64,000 nt of DNA from Muscardinus avellanarius (GCA_963383645.1 OY726565.1:40637944-40701943); one strand, 5' to 3'; shown: positions 1 to 11,041, counted from the first letter of the stretch. Numbers and translations: made by a program. Notes: generated from the letters alone by a model not told the origin.

Positions 1-168
1 TTTTATTTTTTGGTGGTACTGGGGTTCCTGGAAGCCCTTCTACCTCCGGGCTACACTCCCAGACCTATTTTATATTTTTATTTAGAAACAGGGTCTCCTA
101 AGCCAGAGCACGCGGCTGGCTTTGAACCTGCGCGATCCTCCTGTCTCTGCCTCCCAAGGGCGGGGATT
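1..168 (-). mobile_element. SINE, short B1-ID dimer form, cut by window edge
   Basis: Read on the minus strand, this has the B1-like left half (box B-like GGTTCAAAGCC) and a right half ending in 'cttccaggaaccccagtaccacc' plus an A tail. The first ~25 bases of the left half are missing, so it is 5' truncated. This short subfamily recurs at 1427, 1973, 2705, 7811, 14842, 17367, 39402 and 59768. Confidence 0.85.
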
Positions 169-743
169 TATTTATTTTTCAGTTAACCTCAGGACTGGGA
201 GATTGACCCCTTACCATAATTTTTTTCCATCTGTCAGTAACTACTTCCCTCAGGGAGTGTTACTTTCCTCTCTACTGTTAAGAGGGGTATTTAGTCCTTT
301 CCTTGAGGAAGGAGGAGGAGGGGTGAAAAAACCCTGGATATTATAAAAAAACAAAAACAAAAACAAAAAACAACTCTGGACAACTGTATATTTTTCAGAG
401 TTTTTTCCACAGGATGTCAGGAGGTGTCCTCACGAGGGCTCTGCTATCAAATATGCTTGGGAAATGCTGTATCAAATCAACTTGAACACGTGTTTTTACC
501 ACAAGACTCTGTGGAACCTACAATATGCGTACGCACATTGTGAATTTCCAAGAAGGTGATCTTGCATATGGATTTCTGAAATCTAGTTTATTACCAATTA
601 TTTTTTTCTGTAGGATATGTGGAAATGTAGTTTGGGGAATGCTGGGATAACCTTTTCCCCTTTCTCTTCCTGTATTGAAACGAGTACACACATTGATGGC
701 TTAGTTTATTTCCATGTGATGGCATTCCAAAGGGTGTCTCTAA
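169..743. other. No recognised feature
   Basis: AT-rich sequence with a short (CAAAA)n run near 345-372. Short open frames here have no recognisable domain and look like chance. Confidence 0.5.
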
Positions 744-744
744 A

Positions 745-958
745 GGCGGGCGTGGTGGCACACGCTTGTAATCCCAGCGCTTGGGAGGCTGAGACAGGAG
801 GATCGCACAGGTTCGAAGCCAGCCTCAGCTACTTAGTGAGGCTCTCAGCAACTTAGTGAAACCCTGTGTCCAAATAAAGTATAAAATATATCTGGAAGTA
901 TAGCCCAGAGGTAGAAAAGACCCTGGGTTCCATCCCTAGTACCAAAACAAAACAAAAC
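745..958 (+). mobile_element. SINE, long B1-ID dimer, with TSD
   Basis: Left half starts 'ggcgggcgtggtggcacac', followed by the 'cagctacttagtgaggc' linker block and an ID-like right half ending in a (CAAAA)n tail. An imperfect 16-bp duplication (aaagggtgtctctaaa at 729-744, aaagggtgtctgtaaa at 959-974) flanks it, supporting retroposition. Confidence 0.92.
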
Positions 959-1158
959 AAAGGGTGTCTGTAAAGCAAGGCTATGGTGTAAGAGGGTGCT
1001 ATGAGGTACCAGTTATAAAATATGGGAAAAGCCTTGAAGGAACTTATGATCTAGTTTAGTTTCATACATTTAGCATGATATATGACACCTGATGAAGAAT
1101 TAACACTACTTCTCCGGGTAGCTTCTTGCATTTGGTTGTAATTCTTACCTTGAGCGAG

Positions 1159-1176
<18 letters not shown>

Positions 1177-1189
<13 letters not shown>

Positions 1190-1392
1190 TGTGTGTGGTA
1201 CTGGGGATTAAAACTAGGGATGTTCTACTGCTAGCTATACTTCTAAACATATTTTATTTTATTTTTATTTTAAAGCAGTGTATCGCTAAGTTGTTGAAGT
1301 TTGCATTGTTCCATCTTGCAATCTTTCTGTTTCAGCCTACCAAATACTGGGATTACAGGTGTGTGCCACCATGCTTGGTTGGATTTCTTCTT
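1177..1392 (-). mobile_element. Old SINE (B1-ID dimer) with (GT)n tail
   Basis: Minus-strand copy, diverged: 'actgggattacaggtgtgtgccaccatg' region at the right, 'gtggtactggggatta' at the left, then a (GT)n run at 1177-1197 and a T run. The (GT)n is probably tail-derived. Confidence 0.8.
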
Positions 1393-1426
1393 GTCTGTGA
1401 GTAGAACTTAAAGAGTAGTGAGGCAG

Positions 1427-1620
1427 GCCGGGTATGGTGGCGCACGCTTGTAATCCCTGCACTTGGGAGTGGAGACAGGAGGATCATGCTGGTTCAAAGC
1501 CAGCCTTGCTGGTTTGAGACCCTGTTTCCAAATAAAATATAAAATAGGTCTGGGAGTGTAGCCCGGAGGTAGAAGGGTTTCCAGGAACCCCAGTATAACC
1601 AAAAAAAAAAAAAAAAAAAA
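1427..1620 (+). mobile_element. SINE, short B1-ID dimer form, with TSD
   Basis: Young-looking copy ending in about 22 A. An imperfect 16-bp duplication (aaagagtagtgaggca before, aaagaatagtgaggca after) flanks it. Confidence 0.92.
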
Positions 1621-1666
1621 AAGAATAGTGAGGCAAAGTCATAACCTCAGGGATAAATAATCTTAT

Positions 1667-1670
<4 letters not shown>

Positions 1671-1710
<40 letters not shown>
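1671..1710. repeat. (GT)n microsatellite
   Basis: About 20 uninterrupted GT units. Confidence 0.97.
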
Positions 1711-1712
<2 letters not shown>

Positions 1713-1831
1713 TAGGTTTAGTCATAATTATAAAACTTGAAAGCAACCAAATGTTCTTCCATAGGCATGTGGATAAACTGTGGCACATTCATCCAACAGA
1801 AAATTATTTAGTAATAAAGAGAAATGAATCT

Positions 1832-2235
1832 GGATGTGGTGGTTACAGGATTACATGCCTGTAATCCCAGTATTTGGGAGGTTTAGACAGGATTGCAGGT
1901 TCCCGGACAGCCTTGGTAATGTAGTGAGACTCTCAACAACCTAGTGAAACCCTGTTTCAAAAATCTGAGGGTAGCCGGGTGTGGTGGCACACGCTTGTAA
2001 TCCCCACGCTTGGGAGGTGGAGACAGGAGGATCACGCAGGTTCGAAGCCAGCCGCCCTGGGTTAAGAGACCCTGTTTCCAAATAATAAACAAAAGTATAA
2101 AATAGGTCTGGGAGCATAGCCTGGAGGTAGAAGGGCTTCCAGGAACCCCCAGTACCACCAAAAAAAAAAAAAAAAAATCTGAGGATATAGCTCAGAGGTA
2201 GAACACCCTTGGATTCAATCCTCAGTGACATAGTA
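1832..2235 (+). mobile_element. Old SINE split by a younger SINE
   Basis: The B1-like left half (1832-1970) and the ID-like right half (2178-2235, 'gaggatatagctcagaggta') belong to one old dimer. They are separated by the short-form SINE at 1973-2176, and 'aaatctgagg' is repeated on both sides of the inserted copy. It ends in an (ATAA)n tail at 2233-2263. Confidence 0.88.
1973..2176 (+). mobile_element. SINE, short form, nested in an older SINE
   Basis: Starts 'gccgggtgtggtggcacac' and ends 'ccaggaacccccagtaccacc' plus an A tail. Sits inside the SINE at 1832-2235, which gives a relative age order: short form after long form. Confidence 0.9.
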
Positions 2236-2263
2236 AATAAATAAATAAACAAATAAATAAATA

Positions 2264-2680
2264 GCTCAATGAGTAAAAAATAGAGAAATGAGCTATCAAG
2301 CTCAAGCTATGAAAAGGCATGGAGAAAACAAATGAATATATCCAAGTGTGAGAAGCTAATCTGAATAGTCTTCATACTGCATGATTCAAATTTTATGACT
2401 TTCTTGAGAAGGTGCAGCTATGGAGAGAGTAAGAAAGCCAGTGGTCTCCAGGGGCTGTGTGTGGAGGGATGGATACGCAGAGCACAGAGGGTTTTCAGGA
2501 TAGTGAAACCATTATTATGTGTGGTACTATAATGGTAGATACGTGTCATTATGTATTTGTTAAAACCCATAGAATATGTAGTACAAAGAGTGAACTCCAA
2601 TAACAGCATATTAGTATTTGCTCATCAGGCGAGATGTCAATAATAGTGAAAAGTGTTATGTGTTGGGGGAGGTGAAGAGA
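2264..2680. other. No recognised feature
   Basis: AT-rich sequence without a clear repeat or a convincing reading frame. Part of 2300-2620 may be a worn L1 fragment, but this is not secure. Confidence 0.4.
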
Positions 2681-2704
2681 TATTTGGAGACTCTGTAATT
2701 TTAT

Positions 2705-2714
2705 TTTTTAATTT

Positions 2715-2753
<39 letters not shown>

Positions 2754-2949
2754 TTATTTTTTTTTTTGGTGGTACTGGGGTTCCTGGAAGCCCTTCTACC
2801 TCGGGGCTACACTCCCAGACCTATTTTTACATTTTCATTTTGGAAACAGGGTCTCCTAAGCCAGCGCACGGCTGGCTTCGAACCTGTGTGATCCTCCTGT
2901 CTCCGCCTCCCAAGCACGGGGATTACAAGCGTGCGCCACCACGCCCGGT
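2705..2949 (-). mobile_element. SINE, short form, with (ATTT)n tail and TSD
   Basis: Minus-strand copy with a tail expanded to (ATTT)n. The sequence 'gactctgtaattttaa', allowing small changes, occurs on both sides (about 2687 and 2952), as expected for a TSD. Confidence 0.9.
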
Positions 2950-2965
2950 GGGGACTCTGTAATTT

Positions 2966-3233
2966 TAATAAAAGAAAATTTAATTTTGTATTTAACATTT
3001 GTGTAGGAAAACTTATTCTTGAAACTTAAAAACACATTATTCATTAATTGTGATATTGAGACAACTCTGATAATGAGATTAAAGGCAAATGAGATAATTT
3101 TTTTGTGGTGACAGGTGAAGAAATTTACTATCTTCTTTAATAAGAGGAAAAATCAGTTTTAATGAAGATTAACATGTGTACAACTCTTTTAGACGGAGAT
3201 AGTCACTAAGTAATGATTTTACCTAAAGCAGAG
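2966..3233. other. No recognised feature
   Basis: AT-rich, no repeat family or gene recognised. Confidence 0.4.
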
Positions 3234-3599
3234 TCTTTTTTTTTATGTTCCTGTTAATTTTTTTTTAAATTTTATTTTATTGGTGCACTGTATTCATACA
3301 TCATAGTGGGATACAAACATTTGTAGACATACATGCACACATCACCCAGTCAGCCCCCACCCGATCCCCACCCCATTCTCTCCCCATCTCTCCTTCCCAT
3401 GCTTGGCTTAGTGGTTGACATCTAGTATTATAGCAATTTATCCAAAATTAAAAATGATAATCTCACATAACAGTTTCATTTGTCTGATACCAAGCGTTTG
3501 ATGATTTAAAGATAGCATTTCAATATTTCTTTTTGCTTTCTTTCTTACTAGAGCATATTTTTTTCTGTTTTTTTAGGTGAAACTATCATATATTTATAT

Positions 3600-4270
3600 A
3601 TTTATTTTTCAGAAAAAAATCTATCCTAATATGGAATATGAATTCTAGATACCCAAAACGATCTTGAAAAAGAACAAAGCTAGCAGATATATATTTTCTG
3701 ATTTCAAACCATATAAAGCTACAATAATTGAAACAGTGTAGTACTGTTCTAAAGGCAGATATATAGACCATTGGAGTTAAATACAAGCCTAGAGCTAAAT
3801 TCTTCCCTATATTGTCAAGTTATTTTTGACAAGGTTTCCACGAACATTTGGTGGTAGAAATAATAATCTTTTAGCTAAATATTGTTGAAAAATAATAATT
3901 ACATGGAAAAGAATAAAATTGGACCTTTACCTAATCCCATATACAAGTATTAACTCAAAATAGATAAAAGACCTAAATATAAATCTTAAGACTATAAACG
4001 TTTAGGAGAAAATCTGGGTCATAAAACCTCACAACATTGAAATTGGCAGTGATTTCTTGGATATGATTTCAATGGCACAGGCAACAGAAGAATATACAAA
4101 CTCCCTAAAAAATAAAAGAAAATATTGTATATCCAAAGACAATGTAAACAGAGTTAAAAGTTACTAATAGAATTGGATAAAATATTTCCAAATGCTATAT
4201 CTGAAGGTATATTAATATTCCAACTAGAAATCCTAAAAATTAACAACAATAAAGGCAAACAATACAACTT
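3600..4270 (+). mobile_element. Captured L1 ORF2 3' segment, antisense within copy A
   Basis: On the plus strand (opposite to the ORF1 of the element) the sequence follows the C-terminal third of L1 ORF2: the block at about 3700-3770 (TTSDFKPYKATII-like) and the block at about 4000-4090 (ENLGHKTSQH-like, then 'gatttcttggatatgat'). It is heavily decayed with no open frame. The same segment is in copies B and C at the same place. Confidence 0.8.
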
Positions 4271-4322
4271 AGAGATAGGTAAAAGACTAACATAAATAAT
4301 GAATCTCCACAGATAACCAATC

Positions 4323-5240
4323 TTAGTTGTCTGTTGGATGGAAACTCTTGTTTCTCTGGTTCTGGTGAGTGTTACCTATTTCTTCTTTGTAGTTAATCTC
4401 TTTGAGTATTTTCTCTAGTGCTGGTTTTGAAGACATAAATTCCTTCAGTTTCTGTTTGTCATGGAAGCTTCTTATTTCCCCATCTAATTTGATAGAAAGT
4501 TTTGCTGGATAGGAAATTTTTGGCTGGAAGTTGTTTTCTTTCAGAGTTTGGAATATGTTACTCCAAGCCCTTCTGGCTCTCATGACTTGGCTTGGGAAGT
4601 CTGGAGTGATTCTAATTGGTTTGCCTCTGAATGTCAGTTGGCCCTTTGTTTTTGTTGCCTTTAAGATTCTCTGCTTGGCTTCCACATTGGTCATTTTGAC
4701 AATTATATGGCGTGGGGATCCTCTTCTCCGATCCTGTCTAAAGGGAGTTCTATAAGTTTCCTGGATCTGTGTATCAACCTCTTGCTCTATATTTGGAAAA
4801 TTTTCTGCTATTACTTCCTTGAAGAGATTGTTGATCCCTTTGGTATCACTTTCTTTTCCCTCCTCTATTCCAATTATTCTTAGGTTAGCTCTCTTAAGAT
4901 GGGCCCATATTTCTTCAATGTCAGATTCCTGCTGTTGGATATTTTTTTCTAGATTAGAAACTATGCATTCATTTTTGGATTGCTCATCTTCTAAGAGCGA
5001 GATTCTGTTCTCCATGTGGTCTAATCGGTTGCTTGTGCTTTGAATTGAGGCCTTTACTTCATTAATTGCATCCTTTATCTCTTTTTGGCTCTCTCTGAGT
5101 TCTTTTCAAAGCACCTCTATTATTTCTACAGTTATTTTCCTGATTTGATCTTCTAGAAATCTCTGATTTTCTGTTTTATCAGGTTCTGATGTTGTGGGGT
5201 TGTGCACATTCATTACTTCAGTGTTATTCCTCTTTCCCAT
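4323..5240 (-). pseudogene. L1-type ORF1 protein, one nonsense codon (copy A)
   Basis: A 305-codon frame for an L1 ORF1p-like RNA-binding, chaperone-type protein. Start taken at the ATG of MGKRNN (5240) because copies B and C share it, giving 918 nt in all three. A coiled coil with heptad-like L/I/V spacing covers about residues 28-115 (e.g. ENRISLLEDEQ, SNLEKNI). An RRM-like domain begins near residue 119 (LRIIGIEEG, then HIIVKMTNVEAK). The C-terminal domain contains ITPDFPSQVMRARRAWSNI. TGA replaces CGA (Arg, as in copy C) at codon 45 (5106-5108), a likely CpG decay. The frame from Met76 is open to the natural stop. Confidence 0.88.
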
Positions 5241-6033
5241 GATTTCGGAGGTTTGTGCCTTCTCTGGGTTCTTCCCTTGGGTCACTATGGCTTCACTTAA
5301 GGTGCTCTGGATCTCGAGTCTGTATTATCTCAGACCCCACTACTCCTTTACTGGGTTGTATCACAGAGTCTCCGACCCAGGGAGTTGATAGAGGCTGCTT
5401 TAAACTATGGGGGGTGCCAGGTTGCACGTTCTCCTATGGTGTGATATCTCTGCCACCACCACTCCCTCACTGGGTCAAGTCCCAGGAGGACCAATACTGC
5501 GATTTCTCCTCTGTGGCCTGCAATTTGACTCACTGTTCTTGAGTACGCAGATGTAGCTGTACTGGACTCGGTGAATTCACTGCTGCTGCCGCCGCCGGTG
5601 GCAATATGGCGCCACTGCCACGCCCTCGGCCATGAGGCTGGCGTATTTTTTCTTCTCTGGTTTTGATTTCCACTCTGAATCCCTACAGCTTGTGCTGAGC
5701 TCAGCCACTGGGAGCTTTAAATGCTGTCTGCGCCGAAAGATCCCGCCTGGCTGTTCCGCAGCGGCTCACCTGGTTTGCTGTAGCCGTCCGTTGAGTTCGC
5801 CGCTGCCGCCGGCAGTATGGCGCTGCTGCCGCGTCCTCGGGCGCGTGTGTCTCCTCTGTGGCCCTGAGCTCTGTTCTCAGTCCGCTTTCTCTCTGGAGCC
5901 TGGTGGTTTTTTTTGTTTTTCTGGTGATGGTGTTTTCTGGCTATGAAAGGCGCTCTTTTTGTGGTAATGGAGATTGGTTGTTAGCGGGACTCTTAAGCCC
6001 TGCTTTTCTCGGTCGCCATCTTCCCGGAAGTCC
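5241..6033 (-). promoter_or_regulatory. 5' UTR / putative internal promoter of copy A
   Basis: GC-rich 793-bp leader, unlike its AT-rich surroundings. Carries AAGATGGCGACC at the 5' end, a YY1-type motif like that near the start of other mammalian L1s, and two further GCGCCAT-type motifs (near 5608 and 5819). A stem-loop lies just inside the 5' end. Promoter activity is inferred from position and motif only. Confidence 0.6.
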
Positions 6034-6087
6034 TCTTTTTTTTTTTTTTTTTAATGTACATCTCTTTGCAGTTAAAATGTTAAATAT

Positions 6088-6432
6088 AGCCGGCGCAGTG
6101 TTGCTCACTTGTAATTCCAGTATTGGGGAGGCTGTGATAGGAGGACCACAGGTTTAAGGCTAGCCTCAGCAACTTAGCAAGATTCTCAGTGACCTAGTGA
6201 AACCCTGTTTTAAAACAAGAACAACAACAAAAAACAAGCTGGGCGTGTGGCGCATGCTTGTAATCCCAGCATTCGGGAGGCTGAGACCGGAGGACTGCTG
6301 TTCATGGACAGCCTCAGCTACTTAGTGAGGCCCTCTGTAACTCAGTGAGACCCGGTTTCAAAATAAAGAATAAAAAAAAGGGCTGGGGGTGTAGCTCAGA
6401 GATAGAATGTCCCTGGGCTCAATCACCATTAA
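6088..6432 (+). mobile_element. Two adjacent SINEs (B1-ID type)
   Basis: An old left half (6088-6230) runs into a second complete long-form dimer at 6236-6432 ('gctgggcgtgtggcgcatgc' ... 'gggctgggggtgtagctcag'). Probably a nested or tail-targeted insertion. Confidence 0.82.
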
Positions 6433-7316
6433 CATACATGCACACATGTATATGTTTACATATACATAAAGTTACATATAAGAAACTTCAGATTACTTTT
6501 AATGGTGTGTAAAGCTTGAGAATGAAGCATGCATATTTTCTAGGAACCAACAAAGATACTGCCATAAACCAGGCTTATTCCCTCATTCACAGTCACCTAA
6601 CAGCTCTGCTGCTCAGGTGTGGTACTAAAAAGAAAGCCTGGACACAGGCATAGTTCACTGCAAGGAGGGTGCCTTGCCAGCTTGACTTTTCTCTTTTCTT
6701 TAGACCCATAAAAAACAGCCTGAATCACTTTAAACAAAATTTGTTTAGGGCCTAGGAAATTTCAACTACATGCTATTGGCCTATTAGCCCAATGTTTTAT
6801 TAGGTTGCAAAGAAAAAAGGAACATTCAAGTCTCCTCATATAGTGTGGGAAAAAATTCCTTTATGACATTTAGGACCCCATCACTCTAATTTCAATATCT
6901 TTTATTGGCATTATAGAACAGAAGGTGTTCTTGTGTATTACTCTGAACAGCTGATCTCAACTCTTTGTGGATACAGACAGTTAATGAAGCAGTGAGAGTC
7001 AACTACTCAGTAACTCCCAGAGATCCGCAGGCTCAGTCACTCAGCAACGTCATTAAACACCCCTGGTGAGCACAGCATCTTAGATGTCATAAGGGATAAA
7101 AAAAAAAAATATGGTTCTTGCCTTCAAGGAATTTTTTTTTGGTTGAGTAGCTTAAAATCATATAACCACACTCATAAAAAACCTCAATTCTTAAAATAAT
7201 ACTTAAACAAATGTAAAAAAATTTAACATAAGGTTATGAATTTATGCTAATTGTACTTTCAGCTTATTAGTATAAATGAATTTTAAGCTAATGAAGTTTA
7301 ATCATTCTCAAGTTTA
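6433..7316. other. No recognised feature
   Basis: AT-rich sequence with poly(A) and poly(T) runs near 7099 and 7132. No gene or repeat recognised. Confidence 0.45.
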
Positions 7317-7405
7317 GGGCTTGGGGCTATAGCTCAGTGGTAGAGCATTTGCCTAGCATGCGTGAAGCCTTTGGGGTTTATCCCCAGCACCCCCTCCAAA
7401 AAAAA
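7317..7405 (+). mobile_element. ID element (tRNA-Ala-derived SINE)
   Basis: 'ggggctatagctcagtggta' (box A region), 'gcctagcatgcgtgaagcc' and 'gtttatccccagcacc' (box B region), then an A-rich tail. This is the monomeric ID form found across rodents, here without a B1 half. Confidence 0.9.
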
Positions 7406-7810
7406 GACAGGAATATTAAGTATAAATAAGGCAATTTCTCTTTTCCTCAACTATGTTCACAAAGCTTTAGGGGCACACTCTGGAAAGAGAATAATTTTTG
7501 CTTAGTAGGACAGCTCTTCATCTGTAAATCACTTTTTTTTTCTTTTTAAATGAAGAGGTGGCACCATGATCTACACAACATCACCCAAAGACCTTCTTAT
7601 GGAATGCAGGGTGACAGGCATCAGATCCAAGCCTCGTCCACATTTGGTGCAGCAGTATTCTTTGAGGTGGTCAGACTCAAAAGTTCTGTTCACAAATATG
7701 GTAGGGGCCAACTGAGTCTGGGAGATGCTTCTTCTGAGAAGTTTGGATGTGAAACTTGGTGAAAGTTAAAATATCAGTAATAAAGGCTGACGCTGAAAAG
7801 ACATGTAGGA

Positions 7811-8024
7811 TCTTTTTTTTTTTTTGGTGGTACTGGGGTTCCTGGAAGCCCTTCTACCTCCGGGCTACACTCCCAGACCTATTTTTATATTTTTATTTGG
7901 AAACAGGGTCTCTTAAGCCAGAGCAAGTGGCTGGCTTCAAACCTGTGTGATCCTCCTGTCTCCACAGGCTTGTAATCCCTCCGCCTCCACGCGGGGATTA
8001 CAAGCGTGTGCCACCACGCCCGGC
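7811..8024 (-). mobile_element. SINE, short form, with TSD and internal duplication
   Basis: Minus-strand copy. 'aagacatgtaggatcttt' (7797-7814) and 'aagacatgtagggtcttt' (8025-8042) form the TSD. Around 7965-7990 the 'cttgtaatccct / ccgcctcc' part is duplicated inside the left half. Confidence 0.92.
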
Positions 8025-8042
8025 AAGACATGTAGGGTCTTT

Positions 8043-8355
8043 ATTAAATTTGCTCTGCCTAGATCTTTAGCCTTCTGCTTCAAATCTAATTTCATTCAAT
8101 GAGCTGGAGAACTTAAGATTTTATGTATGTGCTTTTTCTTATTCAAGCTCAAAGTAGTCACAGGAGATAACATGGCTCTATATGGATGTTTAGCCTCCTT
8201 TTTCTACAAATCTATGTCCATTTTCCTCAAAGCCCAAGGAGTTTAGGTGCTAAGGGAAATTTGGACATTTCTATCCAGGGCTGAACAGGACTTTATGGGT
8301 GCTAACTTCTTAACCAAACCTCTCAAGTCTAACTTCTCTAACAGTTCTTTTTCAG
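8043..8355. other. No recognised feature
   Basis: No repeat or gene recognised. Confidence 0.4.
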
Positions 8356-8402
8356 GTCTATGGCTAGTGATGTAGCTCAGTGATAGACAACTTACCTAGC
8401 TT

Positions 8403-8447
<45 letters not shown>

Positions 8448-8450
8448 AAG
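8356..8450 (+). mobile_element. ID-like fragment with (GA)n tail
   Basis: 'gtgatgtagctcagtgatag' and 'cttacctagc' match the front of the ID element at 7317. It then runs into a (GA)n tract at 8404-8450. Confidence 0.65.
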
Positions 8451-8990
8451 AAATTAAAAGATCTGCCCAAGTCCTCATCTGAGGATGGAAAATAGTTTTT
8501 CAACAGATCTTGTTTAACATAAAGGAGTTTGTTTAGAAATGTTTTGACTTTTTAAATTGGTAACCAAGTTAACAGCTGTGAGTAACAAGTTGAAGGAAGA
8601 ATTTTGGAATTTCGGACTCAGTTGCAGTCCAATGAGTGGCTTTAGTTTCAGTCATGTTGAGTGGAAGTGTTAATGAGACATCTGGGTAGATGTTTTCAGC
8701 AGTCACTAGGAAATGAAGAGCTGAACTGAGGAGAAAGGAAGGGGTTAGAAGTAGTAGGTATTTGGGGAAAAATCTATGACAGCTTCATTTTGTCCTCCTG
8801 AAGTATCCTCAGTGTCTCGTTTACAGAGACATAAAGCTGAATTAAGCAAGGCTTTGATAAATAAGGCAATTATTTTATGAATGACTTGCCTCTTAGTAAC
8901 CAGAAATCCTGAGTGAGGTTCCAATTTAACCATTTCTTTGGTCAATCTAGGCATGTCAGATAAATCATACCTATTTTATTTATATTTTAT
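8451..8990. other. No recognised feature
   Basis: No repeat or gene recognised; chance frames only. Confidence 0.4.
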
Positions 8991-8992
8991 TT

Positions 8993-9196
8993 TTTGTGGT
9001 ACTGGGGATTGAACCCAATGGCAACTTCCTCCAACCTACACCCCCAGCCCTATTTTTTATTATTTATTTTGAAACAGGGTCTCACTAAGTTGCAGAGGGC
9101 CTCACTAAGTTGCTCATGCTAGCTCTGAACCTGCAATCCTCTGGTCTCAGCCTTCCAAGTACTGGGATTACAAGTGTGGATCACCATGCTTGGCTT
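8993..9196 (-). mobile_element. SINE, long B1-ID dimer
   Basis: Minus-strand copy with both halves, including the 'ttgcagagggcctcactaag' linker block, moderately diverged. Confidence 0.88.
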
Positions 9197-9342
9197 ACTA
9201 CTTGTTTTAAAGACAGAAAATTTAAAAAGAAAAGAACATATAGGCAAAATAGGCCTATTGTTAGCTCTTCTGTAAAAATATGACATTCAGAATAAGCATC
9301 AGATTAGGGAAAAATTTTAGGTCATAAAATGAAAAATTATTT

Positions 9343-10995
9343 TCTGGGAAGATGGCGGCTGCAGCAACAATAGCTGGCAGTGGCCAAATAGGACAGGTAT
9401 TCCTCTGAGAAACCCTGTACATCAGATTTTGGTTTAATATCTGATTGGGACAGTATATAGAGACATTTATAGCCATGACATAAGAAAGAGATGGACCAAG
9501 ATGGCGGAGACAGTGGTGGCAGCGGCGGCCAGTATTCAGGAGAGGTAGATAAAACCAATCCAACCCGCCTTGAACTGTTGGAGAAATCTCCCCCCAAAAA
9601 AGACTTCTCCTGCCCCATATGCTCAGGAATTCTGGACAACATACTATGTAAGAAAAATCCTTGGGAGGAGGGCCAAGATGGTGGCGGCAGCAATGGCCAG
9701 TATAGGGAAAGGCAGGTAAATTCATTCTAATCCACCCTGAACTTTTGCGGAAATCTTCCTGAAAGTAGATTGCACCTGCTCCACATGCTCAGGAACTCTG
9801 GACAACATACTATGTAAGAAAAATGTTCAGGGTGATCAGATGGAGCCCCACATAGTCGATTGGTTGGTGCCATGCATCCCAGGAGCCAAGGGTGCTCCTG
9901 GCTACCGTGCTTCTCTACGCAGTGCTGGGGCCGGGTGCGCTCAGAGCAGCAGAACCCGTTCTCCATGGTGAAACTGTGGGCCTTTGCTATTGGTGGGGAG
10001 ATAAAACACATTGCCACTAAGTATTTGGGCCCCCAACTCCTGCAAAAGAAACATACTGTTTCCTTTTATTAAAAAATATTGAAGAGGGAGGAAGATGGCG
10101 GTGGCTGCAGTTGCAGCTGCAGTGGTGACCACGACCGCAGCGGTGATGGTTAGTAGCAGCTGAATAGGATATGCATCCTCCTGAGAACCCCTGGACAACA
10201 GATTTTGATTTAATAGCTGCATGGGACAACACACAGAAATACTTCCAGTCATCACAACTTATCTGAAACATAGGAGAGAGAGTGGAAAATGGCAGATTAG
10301 AGGCAAGACAGCAGTGCGGCACCCACCACTGCAAGAAAAGTGATTTTTGAAGGGATATCCCAGAAGATATCAGAAAGCAGACTGCACCTGCCACCCATGA
10401 ACAGGAATAATTAACAATAACATACTCTAGGAGAGCCCAAGAAGGCAGCGGTGGTGGCCAGTATTCAGGAGAGGCAGACAGATCCAACCAAATTCACCTT
10501 GAATTTTTGAAGAAATCCCTCCCAAAGTAGACTGTTCCTGCCCCACATGCTCAGGAACTCTGAAAAAAAAAATACTATGTAAGAAAAAGTTTTGCGGAGA
10601 CAGACCAAAATGGTGGTAGTGGCGGTGGCCAGTATTCAGGAGAACCAGACAGATCCAATCCAATCCACCTTGAATTTTTGAAAATATCTCCCCCAAAGTA
10701 GATTGCTCTTGCTGCACATGTTCAGGAATTCTGGACAACATACTATGTAAGAAAAATGTCTGGGGCAAGTCAGAGGGAGCCCCACCCATATTGCTGGGCT
10801 AAATCACTGCACCGAAGGTCCCAGGAGACCTCAGCTCATGGCTGCTGTGCTCCTCCACACTGTGCTGGGGGTCAGGGTGTGCTCAGAGCAGCGGATTTTG
10901 CTCTCCATGGTGAGGCTGTGAGCCTCCACTTTCAGTGGGAAGATAAAATCCATTGCTGCTAGGGAATTGGGCTCTCAGCTTCTGCAAATGACACG
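9343..10995 (+). promoter_or_regulatory. Tandem monomer array with AAGATGGCGG motifs (5' UTR-like)
   Basis: Two higher-order units. Each has a head block starting 'gaagatggcgg' (9348 and 10091), then ~167-bp monomers, then a tail block starting 'ggagcccca' (9842 and 10776). Monomers start at about 9490, 9665, 10270 (diverged), 10430 and 10596. They share a GGY/GGC-rich start, 'ggccagtattcagg' and a 'tactatgtaagaaaaa' end (9642, 9808, 10573, 10741). Repeated upstream monomers with YY1-type motifs resemble rodent L1 5' UTR promoters (best known in mouse), but no ORF1 follows on the plus strand. A decayed promoter of an L1 or other retroelement is the best guess. Confidence 0.6.
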
Positions 10996-11002
10996 TGATG
11001 TT

Positions 11003-11008
<6 letters not shown>

Positions 11009-11039
<31 letters not shown>
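11009..11039. repeat. (AC)n microsatellite
   Basis: AC run marking the junction between the monomer array and the L1 fragment to its right. Confidence 0.95.

Positions 11040-11041
<2 letters not shown>

Larger units (their letters stand above)
3249..6033 (-). mobile_element. ORF1-only L1 composite (HAL1-like), copy A
   Basis: Reading on the minus strand, in order: 5' UTR (6033-5241) beginning 'gacttccgggaagatggcga'; ORF1 frame (5240-4323); about 0.65 kb of old L1 ORF2 in antisense (about 4270-3600); an L1-type 3' UTR with 'gtgcaccaataaa' and an A-rich tail. No sense ORF2 is present. Copies B (11869-14637) and C (45237-48010) have the same order and nearly the same length, so this is a mobile unit and not a local rearrangement. 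The flanks 'tctttttttttatgt' (3234-3248) and a T-expanded version (6034-6057) may be the TSD. Known 'half-L1' (HAL1) elements also encode only ORF1; the antisense ORF2 segment is the odd part. Confidence 0.85.

Noticed and set aside
5255..5946. Plus-strand frames of about 100 aa over copy A's leader
   Set aside because: Antisense of the composite's 5' UTR; copies B and C do not keep the same frames.
7317..7405. A functional tRNA-Ala gene
   Set aside because: It has tRNA-like boxes but the ID-type 3' part and A-rich tail; it cannot fold as a full tRNA and matches the SINE pattern.
9261..10789. Several 96-156 aa minus-strand frames in the GC-rich array
   Set aside because: They are antisense readings of the tandem monomers; residues repeat with the monomer period and no domain is seen.
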